Assembly: GCA_016840965.1 (NCBI GenBank)
Contig: JAEORI010000224.1
Coordinates: 1-10,283 of the forward strand
Direction of reading: 5' to 3'
Length of the DNA stretch: 10,283 bases
From: Candidatus Thorarchaeota archaeon
Lineage (GTDB): Archaea > Asgardarchaeota > Thorarchaeia > Thorarchaeales > Thorarchaeaceae
Shown: one piece after another, positions 1-5,305 of the stretch
Layout of the letters: every line of letters starts with the position of its first letter
Position numbering within the stretch: position 1 is the stretch's first letter
Position numbers and translations under genes: made by a program
Notes under the pieces: generated by a model
Databases searched by the model: none
What the model saw: only the letters and a program-made list of their open reading frames with translations
Told to the model about the DNA's origin: nothing

Positions 1-3000
1 ATTCTCAGTACCCTCAGCTCCAACAACATGGAAGTTTACCATGTATGAGTCTGGAACTTGACGGGTGAAGCCACATGAGGCGTCCACTACGAGGATAGAA
101 CCTTGGTGAGCTGCGTACTCTGCCGCAGGATCAACATTCAGTGTTACATCAATACCGCTTACTGAGCCATCTGCTATCACGATGTCTCCATCGGTAGCCT
201 TCTCCCAGACAGTAATGGTCACTCTGAAGTCAATACCACCAGCAGCATCGAACTGAAGTGTTGGATCATAATTGAACACTCCTGTCATTGTGTCCGTACT
301 GCCAATCCTCATAGTCATGAGGTTACATGGGTCTGTGTAGCGAGACACATGTGCAAGGTAATCACCAGTTCCTTCAGTGACGTTCCAGTAGTTCAGATAG
401 GTATCTGCATTAAGGTCATCCCAGTCGAAGAGGCGAACCATTGGATAGCTTCCTGTCAGAGCTGCGTTATGAGTGACTTGGATTGTCACATAGTTAGCAG
501 CCCAGAAGTCGGCTTCCTCAGCTGGAGTCATATAGTCAGTGAGCACAAACCAACCGGGTCGATTAACAAATGGTCTGAAGTTACCATCAAAGTACCGGTA
601 GCTTGTCTCATCGAACACGATCTGACGCTGCATCCTGTAGTACCATGGATTTATGGTGTCAAAAGCAGCTGTGTCATAGGATGAACCTTGAAAATCTTCT
701 ACGTTAACGTTCACCGTGTATGAATCTCCACGTTCGACCGTACCGAAGAAGACACTGCTTGTCTCCAATCCGACAGGAGTTGTCCATGTGGGCTCGTAAT
801 AGATACCAAATGGATCCCAATCTGGAATCCAGTATGCCCAGGCTTCAGCAATCTGATCTCCGTAGTTGGCAAAGCTGTTAGATTCAAAGACGTATTCGTC
901 TGTTGCACCTGTTTCGATTGCTTCGCATGCTGCATCAGCGTTCACCAGACCATGACCTTGGGAGAATGGATCTGTTCCCATATCAGTCGCAGTAGAAAGG
1001 AGTAAGTCCTTAATCTGCTGTGGTGTTGGATCTACGCCATGAGCAGTATGGTAGGCTTCTACGATAAGGGCTGCAACTCCCGCGGCAACTGGACAAGCAA
1101 GACTTGTACCCTGCCACCAGAAGTAGGTAGCTCCAGTACCAACCCAAGCTTGTGGGAATGGTTGTGGACTAGCACCTCTGTAACCAGGAGCCATCACATC
1201 AGGCTTGACGATACCAGTGAAACCGGGACCGTGGGATGAGAAGTAAATCTCTTGGCCGTCAGGTTGCCATGGACTATAGGTACCAGTAGCTCCAGACCCT
1301 ATCCAGTATTGATTTGCTATGCTAGCACCTACTGATACGACAGAGAATGATGCTCCAGGGGAACCAGCAGTACCATAGTCAGCACCTTCGTTGCCTGCTG
1401 AGAAGATGAACAGTGTTCCGGGATAAGCTGGATCAAGTACGCCAGGTACTGATGCTATATCATAGACCATTGTGAAGTATCTTATTTGGAGGTACGCAGC
1501 ACCAGGACCCCAACCCCAAGAGTTGGAAACCATGTGTGCCTTGTGTGATGGACCATCACCAATGTACTCCCAATAGCCAGAAGTTTCATTGAGATGGAAT
1601 CCAGCTGCCCAAAAGTCGGCCATGATATAACCACCAGCGGAGAGACCCTTGGTGAAAATCAGGCTAGCACCAGTTGCGACACCTGGAAGCTTGAAGAGCG
1701 TTCCATTTCCATAGATGTTGTGGTCGAATACACCACGTGATGCAACAGCAGTTGATGTCCAGTGTCCATGGTTGTTATCATCAGGTGTTCCTCCTGTGAA
1801 CAGGACATTGAATGCAAGCCAGTCATCGGTGATGCAACTGAATAGTCCTGGGTCATCGTATCCTAAGTCGTCTAGGTATCCTAATTCGTCGCGCGCCCAG
1901 CTTAGTGAGCCCAGACCAAGGTCAACAGTACCGTCATCATCAATGTCTGCAACAAGTACATTGTTCGCGCCGTTGAAGACATAGCCTTCTGCAATGTCAT
2001 CGACGAAGCTCCAGTCCATCATAGCACTGATGTAGTTTCGATCAGCAGTGACATTAAGGTCTATTGACTCCCAATAGTAGGCTTCCATGAACATGGTTGT
2101 AAATGCAAGCGTACCATTCCAGTCGATAATTACATCTCCCTCATAGATCATTGCAGGAGCAAACAGCCTGGAGTATCCACCTGTGTAAGTGCATGAACGA
2201 CGTTCCTGTACCCAACCAAAGGTGTAGTTGTTTGCAGTAGGAGTAGGAATCTCCCAGTCATTCCATATGACGTTCTGTATAAACTCGGTGAAGTTGTTAA
2301 TTGAATAGAGACCGCCTAAGTAGTTCATCCACCAGAGAAGAGGAAGACCACCACCACCATTGTTTATGATGGGATCCCAACCAGAAATGTCGACATAATA
2401 TTTGCCGCCCATCTCATAGGTCAGGAGATTTCCAGCTTCGAGCCATGCAGTGACGTTTTCAACAGGTGTGCAATTTCCTATGACCATTGCTGTTAGACCA
2501 AAGCTTGAGGGGTCGTATGACATCGGAGTCGTACCGTTGTTATACTCTGCCCCAATAAGGTCAGGTTGACTGAAATCAACACCAGAGTCCATGACAGCAA
2601 CGATTGCACCAGAGCCATCATATTTACTGGCATATGTTCCGGTAGCACCTACTATGTCCCGGATATTGTACATATCTGGGGATGCAAACTCCTCTACAGC
2701 TTCGATAGGTGTTGGCTCAAGATACATGTCTGGCATGATATATAATACATCATTCCGAGCTTCAAGCATCTTAAGATCAAACTTAGATGTGACATCAATA
2801 GATGCAATCCTTACTATTTTAAGATCCATCTGCCAACGCAATTTTCCTATTTTTGCAATAGCACTTGCGTCCGCATCCGGTGAAATGTATAGTAAGAGCT
2901 TGATGGCACCATTTGCTGTAGTGACGACCTTATCATCTAATAGTCCTGTTTCAATATAGGACGCTAAGATGGGGTCCATCTTGCCGTTTGCAAAGTCGTT

Positions 3001-3165
3001 CATAAGACGGTCCGCCCATTTCTCTTCGAACATCGCCTCATAATCGACAGGGCTTGGTGCTACCTGGGAGTCAACCTTGGCTGATGGTGTGAATGGTGCA
3101 AACACCATGCTCATGAAGAACACACCACAAAGAAGTAAAACCGCAGTTTTTCTCAGGTTATTCAT
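1..3165 (-). CDS. Secreted pyrolysin-like subtilisin-family serine protease (S8), C-terminus cut by the window edge
   Basis: The frame is open for 1055 codons from ATG 3165 to the window edge; I translated it throughout and found no stop or frameshift. Residues 1-32 form a signal peptide with a hydrophobic core. Residues ~50-155 resemble an I9-type inhibitory prodomain. Catalytic Asp193 lies in AVMDSG, His466 in NNHGHW, the oxyanion Asn592 in SAGNEG and Ser688 in QGTSLACP; SNSWG (547-551) fits the substrate-binding strand. Asp and His are 273 residues apart, against roughly 30-60 in ordinary subtilisins. Pyrolysin and tripeptidyl-peptidase II are known to have long insertions here. The insert contains a D-x-D-x-DG-x-x-D loop (407-415), probably calcium binding. 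Residues ~755 onward are beta-rich and continue beyond the edge, so any membrane or surface anchor is unseen. A GAGGAG site lies 11 bases before ATG. Expected role: extracellular or cell-surface protein degradation. Family certain; substrate unknown. Confidence 0.93.
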   Translation of the reverse strand, partial: MNNLRKTAVLLLCGVFFMSMVFAPFTPSAKVDSQVAPSPVDYEAMFEEKWADRLMNDFANGKMDPILASYIETGLLDDKVVTTANGAIKLLLYISPDADASAIAKIGKLRWQMDLKIVRIASIDVTSKFDLKMLEARNDVLYIMPDMYLEPTPIEAVEEFASPDMYNIRDIVGATGTYASKYDGSGAIVAVMDSGVDFSQPDLIGAEYNNGTTPMSYDPSSFGLTAMVIGNCTPVENVTAWLEAGNLLTYEMGGKYYVDISGWDPIINNGGGGLPLLWWMNYLGGLYSINNFTEFIQNVIWNDWEIPTPTANNYTFGWVQERRSCTYTGGYSRLFAPAMIYEGDVIIDWNGTLAFTTMFMEAYYWESIDLNVTADRNYISAMMDWSFVDDIAEGYVFNGANNVLVADIDDDGTVDLGLGSLSWARDELGYLDDLGYDDPGLFSCITDDWLAFNVLFTGGTPDDNNHGHWTSTAVASRGVFDHNIYGNGTLFKLPGVATGASLIFTKGLSAGGYIMADFWAAGFHLNETSGYWEYIGDGPSHKAHMVSNSWGWGPGAAYLQIRYFTMVYDIASVPGVLDPAYPGTLFIFSAGNEGADYGTAGSPGASFSVVSVGASIANQYWIGSGATGTYSPWQPDGQEIYFSSHGPGFTGIVKPDVMAPGYRGASPQPFPQAWVGTGATYFWWQGTSLACPVAAGVAALIVEAYHTAHGVDPTPQQIKDLLLSTATDMGTDPFSQGHGLVNADAACEAIETGATDEYVFESNSFANYGDQIAEAWAYWIPDWDPFGIYYEPTWTTPVGLETSSVFFGTVERGDSYTVNVNVEDFQGSSYDTAAFDTINPWYYRMQRQIVFDETSYRYFDGNFRPFVNRPGWFVLTDYMTPAEEADFWAANYVTIQVTHNAALTGSYPMVRLFDWDDLNADTYLNYWNVTEGTGDYLAHVSRYTDPCNLMTMRIGSTDTMTGVFNYDPTLQFDAAGGIDFRVTITVWEKATDGDIVIADGSVSGIDVTLNVDPAAEYAAHQGSILVVDASCGFTRQVPDSYMVNFHVVGAEGTEN

Positions 3166-3257
3166 TTTTTATTTTTCTCCTCACGTTTTAAGTGGAGAAC
3201 AATAATATCTTGATTGAGATTCCATTTCCGCATCGATGGAATCTCCTCTAGACGCAT
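3162..3257 (-). CDS. Possible 31-codon upstream ORF coupled to the pyrolysin-like protease
   Basis: On the minus strand an ATG at 3257 follows a perfect GGAGG (3267-3263) by 5 bases. It opens a 31-codon frame that ends in TGA at 3164-3162, overlapping the protease start as ATGA. The peptide begins MRLEEIPSMRKW and ends HLKREEKNKK; it is charged and has no recognised domain. The strong ribosome site and the exact 4-base overlap are what translational coupling would look like, so this may be a leader peptide that controls entry of ribosomes at the protease start. An alternative overlapping frame (ATG 3280 to TGA 3183, 32 codons) has a poorer ribosome-site spacing. The peptide is short enough for the frame to be chance, and only conservation can decide. 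Confidence 0.33.
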   Translation of the reverse strand: MRLEEIPSMRKWNLNQDIIVLHLKREEKNKK

Positions 3258-3315
3258 AAAAACCTCCAAAACTAACCATGCGGTGGTCAGTTCTCTCCTC
3301 TAAAGCGTTCTCCAC
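3192..3315 (-). promoter_or_regulatory. Structured 5' leader of the pyrolysin-like protease gene (nested inverted repeats)
   Basis: Two perfect inverted repeats are nested in the leader. The outer arms GTGGAGAAC and GTTCTCCAC lie at 3192-3200 and 3307-3315. The inner arms GAGATTCCAT (3216-3225) and ATGGAATCTC (3236-3245) form a 10-bp stem with a 10-base loop. Read as RNA, the outer stem encloses the ribosome site and start of the possible upstream ORF, and the inner hairpin lies within that ORF. A 9-base direct repeat (minus strand TAGAGGAGA) recurs at 3242-3250 and 3294-3302. No known riboswitch class is recognised. It could be a leader RNA structure or a pair of protein-binding sites. Confidence 0.4.
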
Positions 3316-3610
3316 GGGTTTGTGATTGCTCATCGTCTGCAATAATGCCACTATTAAGCATTGTGCAAGAATTGTACTACAAAGAACCGTTCATTTCCCC
3401 CCAATACGTCTATATCAAGTTAGTATTCCGTAAACAAGTGTAAAAGGAAACCATAGGATTTATTATATTAAAAAAAGAGTTATGATGTTCGGAAATGACC
3501 TTTGTGTACTTATATACACCACATCGTCAAACGATTTTCGAAAAATTCTATTATTCCATATATTGACTGAAATTTCTTAATTTGATTTGAAGAATCCTAG
3601 TTCGGATTTT
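3316..3610. other. Gene-free stretch between the coiled-coil gene and the protease leader
   Basis: No reading frame of coding character is seen on either strand. The stretch is AT-rich, with an A7 run at 3470-3476, a C6 run at 3397-3402 and several TATA-like sequences. It serves as the 3' flank of the coiled-coil gene, where the minus strand has only short T runs that could end transcription (for example GAATTTTTC near 3547-3539). It is also the upstream region of the protease. No tRNA, snoRNA-like or other RNA gene was recognised. Confidence 0.5.
3509..3517 (-). promoter_or_regulatory. Candidate archaeal TATA box for the pyrolysin-like protease transcript
   Basis: The minus strand reads GTATATAAG, close to an archaeal TATA box, inside the inverted repeat GTGTA-N6-TACAC (3504-3519). 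Transcription from it would start near 3485 and give a leader of about 320 bases that includes the inverted repeats and the possible upstream ORF. Weaker alternatives are minus-strand CTTGATATAG (3419-3410) and an AATATAATA just after a T7 run (3476-3470). The choice between them cannot be made by eye. Confidence 0.3.
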
Positions 3611-4699
3611 TTAGCGAACCATTTTCTTTATCGAGTCAACGATTTCATTCACCATGATAATGGCTCCAATCATTTCGACTTTCGGTTCTTCTCCGTGAGA
3701 ATCACCTACTTCTCTAGCAACTCGAGTCATTGATCGACCTAAACTCTCAATCAATGTAACTAATGCTTGCTTTCCACCATCACTCTGATTGCTTGATTCA
3801 ACTTGAGAGATAAGTTCAACAAGATCAGAAATCACGCTATCAGAAACCTCAGCAGCAGTTTCAGCTCGCCGTCCCAAATCCTCCCATTTCATTTGGGCAT
3901 CTTTTAGTTTGCTTGACAACTCAACAACAATATTATCATCAGCAAAAGCAGCAGGGGATTTGGATGCTCCTTCTGCTGCAAGGCGCAAATCTGCGATTTC
4001 AGTTTCTAGAGATTCAATAAGAGCGTCCTTCATCTTCAACTTCTCAAGAAGACCTTCACTAGGTTTAGGAGCTGCAGCTGGGACTGTCTTAAGCTGTTCC
4101 TCCATTAATGCGAGTGACTTTTCACGCTCACCAACTTCAGCTTTGATTGTTTCAAGTTCTCCTTCAAGTGCAGTAAGTGAGTCTTCCTTTTCAGACAGGA
4201 ACTCGTTGAGTCGTTTATTCTCTGCCTCTAGCTTTTGGAAGGCATCTTTTGATGTCTTTGCTTCCTCCTTTATGCCTCTGAGCTCATCCTGTAGAGAGAC
4301 AAAATCAGGATCAGGTGGTGAGATAACATAGTAGCTAATGATTGAGATAATAACAATAAATGCAGCCACATATATGAGAGAGCTCCAAATAGAGCCAAAG
4401 AAGAAGTTAGTCAGGAGTTGCAGGAAATTTCTGAATGTGGTCGAAGAACCAAAACCTAATAGCTGACCAAATGTAGCATAAAGCACTGCAATCATTGCTA
4501 CTCCAAAGCTAAGGACTCCTATGAGAAGCATAATGTTGCGTTTCAAGGCGTTTTGAGGAAGGTGCCGCTGGTACAAGAACAACAAGACCGACAGCGTTAG
4601 TAAAGGAATAACGTAGGGCAAAGAAGCAACAACGTCATCCATGGGATTACTAAATGTAACAAGTACGCCATAACCTATGGATGTGATATAATCAGTCAT
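3611..4699 (-). CDS. Membrane protein with three N-terminal helices and a long cytoplasmic coiled coil, function unknown
   Basis: I start this 362-residue protein at ATG 4699, which has GGAGG (4711-4707) 7 bases upstream; an in-frame TTG at 4723 would add eight residues that include this ribosome site, so it is less likely. Membrane helices are predicted at ~24-43, ~55-76 and ~108-127. The basic loop after helix 1 (Q-R-H...K-R) and the acidic/basic segment after helix 3 put the C-terminal part inside the cell. Residues ~132-205 and ~217-245 are heptad-like, Glu/Lys/Leu-rich coiled coil, split by an Ala/Pro linker. The rest (~255-362) is helical and ends IVDSIKKMVR. The outside loop between helices 2 and 3 contains R90-N-F-L93. 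I do not recognise the family. It could be a scaffold, a sensor or a membrane-shaping protein. The gene stands between two protease genes, read in the same direction as the left one but 445 bases from it. Confidence 0.88.
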   Translation of the reverse strand: MTDYITSIGYGVLVTFSNPMDDVVASLPYVIPLLTLSVLLFLYQRHLPQNALKRNIMLLIGVLSFGVAMIAVLYATFGQLLGFGSSTTFRNFLQLLTNFFFGSIWSSLIYVAAFIVIISIISYYVISPPDPDFVSLQDELRGIKEEAKTSKDAFQKLEAENKRLNEFLSEKEDSLTALEGELETIKAEVGEREKSLALMEEQLKTVPAAAPKPSEGLLEKLKMKDALIESLETEIADLRLAAEGASKSPAAFADDNIVVELSSKLKDAQMKWEDLGRRAETAAEVSDSVISDLVELISQVESSNQSDGGKQALVTLIESLGRSMTRVAREVGDSHGEEPKVEMIGAIIMVNEIVDSIKKMVR

Positions 4700-4746
4700 A
4701 GAGAATCCTCCAGTGTGAAACAAGAACCTGAATCCTCTTGGAGGAT
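4700..4746 (-). promoter_or_regulatory. Leader with alternative pairings around the ribosome binding site of the coiled-coil gene
   Basis: The minus-strand leader reads, in order, ATCCTCC (4746-4740), AGAGGATTC (4738-4730) and GGAGGATTC (4711-4703), then ATG 4699. ATCCTC pairs perfectly with the nearby GAGGAT (6 bp, 3-base loop). ATCCTCC pairs perfectly with the ribosome site GGAGGAT (7 bp, 28-base loop). The two pairings exclude each other: one leaves the ribosome site free and the other hides it. This is the layout of a translational on/off switch, though the stems are short and the transcript start is not known. Confidence 0.35.
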
Positions 4747-4827
4747 AAAACTATTCTTTGTATTGCTTTACGAAGAAGAAGGATATGTCTGGCTACTCAG
4801 ACCCTTGCAGTGAGCCCAAGTAGCGTA

Positions 4828-5118
4828 TCACTTTCTCCATAGAGCAGCTTTTTCGACTTCATGGTCGGTTATCGCAATTTCAAGCGCTTTTAGAAATCTT
4901 GTTGCCTCATCGATTGAGAGAAGAAACGAACCCTTGACATTTCTATCTTCGCCTATCGACAGACGAATTTTTCCATCATTCACCCAGCCCTCAGAAGCCT
5001 GCTCTGGCATGCTTAATTGAAGCTCCAACCATGTTCTTCGGGTTTCCTTTGTTTCACGGTCCTCGAAGAAATGTTTTAGCTGAAGACGTCTCTCATATGA
5101 TTGCTGTTTTTCACCCAT
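4828..5118 (-). CDS. Small soluble protein of unknown function (96 aa)
   Basis: ATG 5118 is preceded by GGAGTG about 10 bases upstream, and the frame ends at TGA 4830-4828. The N-terminal ~27 residues are highly charged and probably helical. Then come three likely beta strands (WLELQLSM at 30-37, KIRLSI at 50-55, GSFLLSI at 63-69) and an amphipathic helix (~70-92, beginning IDEATRFLKALEIAI). There is no signal peptide, membrane segment or cysteine, so it acts in the cytoplasm. The strand-strand-strand-helix order is reminiscent of small nucleic-acid-binding or dimerising folds, but no family motif is present and I assign no function. It lies 128 bases upstream of the coiled-coil gene in the same direction, so the two could be co-transcribed, and it is divergent from the site-1-protease-like gene. 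Confidence 0.75.
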   Translation of the reverse strand: MGEKQQSYERRLQLKHFFEDRETKETRRTWLELQLSMPEQASEGWVNDGKIRLSIGEDRNVKGSFLLSIDEATRFLKALEIAITDHEVEKAALWRK

Positions 5119-5199
5119 TTCGTGTGTTCACTCCATTTCAGGAAGACTAATTGTCTGTCCTTCACTACAGTATTAACATGAACTAATTTACACACGTTT

Positions 5200-5214
5200 C
5201 TCGGATTTTCCGAG
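5200..5214. promoter_or_regulatory. Hairpin/palindrome CTCGGA-TTT-TCCGAG in the divergent promoter region
   Basis: A perfect 6-bp inverted repeat with a 3-base spacer lies midway between the starts of the divergent genes at 5118 (minus) and 5306 (plus), about 20 bases upstream of the plus-strand TATA-like box. Its symmetry and position suit an operator for a dimeric regulator that could control both genes. It could equally be chance; no known operator consensus is recognised. Confidence 0.35.
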
Positions 5215-5232
5215 CTAGACTACTCAGACGTA

Positions 5233-5241
5233 AGAATATAA
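5233..5241 (+). promoter_or_regulatory. Candidate TATA box for the site-1-protease-like gene
   Basis: The plus strand reads AGAATATAAG here, a fair archaeal TATA box. A start about 25 bases downstream would fall near 5262 and leave a leader of roughly 45 bases that includes both ribosome-site-like sequences before ATG 5306. Confidence 0.45.
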
Positions 5242-5274
5242 GAAAGCACTCAAGAAAACCCTTATCTTAGGTCT

Positions 5275-5299
5275 GGAGGTCGTTCGATGTGAAGGTCAT
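5275..5299 (+). promoter_or_regulatory. Two ribosome-site-like sequences, the first serving an ATG-TGA start-stop
   Basis: GGAGGT (5275-5280) is followed after 6 bases by ATG (5287-5289), which is followed at once by TGA (5290-5292). The second site, GAAGGTCAT (5291-5299), matches the archaeal GGAGGTGAT site at 7 of 9 positions and lies 6 bases before the true start ATG 5306. No in-frame ATG, GTG or TTG lies upstream of 5306 in the leader, so the stronger GGAGGT cannot serve the protease directly at the usual spacing. Confidence 0.45.
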
Positions 5300-5305
5300 T
5301 CTAAG

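Noticed and set aside
2591..2959. 122-codon plus-strand open frame, and other plus-strand frames at 349-684, 1039-1239 and 1715-1984
   Set aside because: All lie opposite the intact subtilase frame that runs unbroken from 3165 to 1 with prodomain and catalytic motifs.
3283..3361. A 24-codon minus-strand frame from ATG 3361 in the protease leader
   Set aside because: It has no ribosome binding site, no domain and a length easily met by chance.
3461..3480. A7 run next to AT-rich sequence, considered as a terminator or phage-type attachment site
   Set aside because: There is no stem before it, no tRNA or integrase nearby and no matching direct repeat in the window.
3909..4331. 140-codon open frame on the plus strand
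   Set aside because: It is antisense to the coiled-coil gene, Ser/Ala-rich as expected from the reverse of Glu/Leu codons, and has no ribosome site or domain; the minus strand has the clear protein.
4700..4723. TTG at 4723 as start of the coiled-coil protein
   Set aside because: The eight extra codons would contain the GGAGG site that is ideally spaced for ATG 4699.
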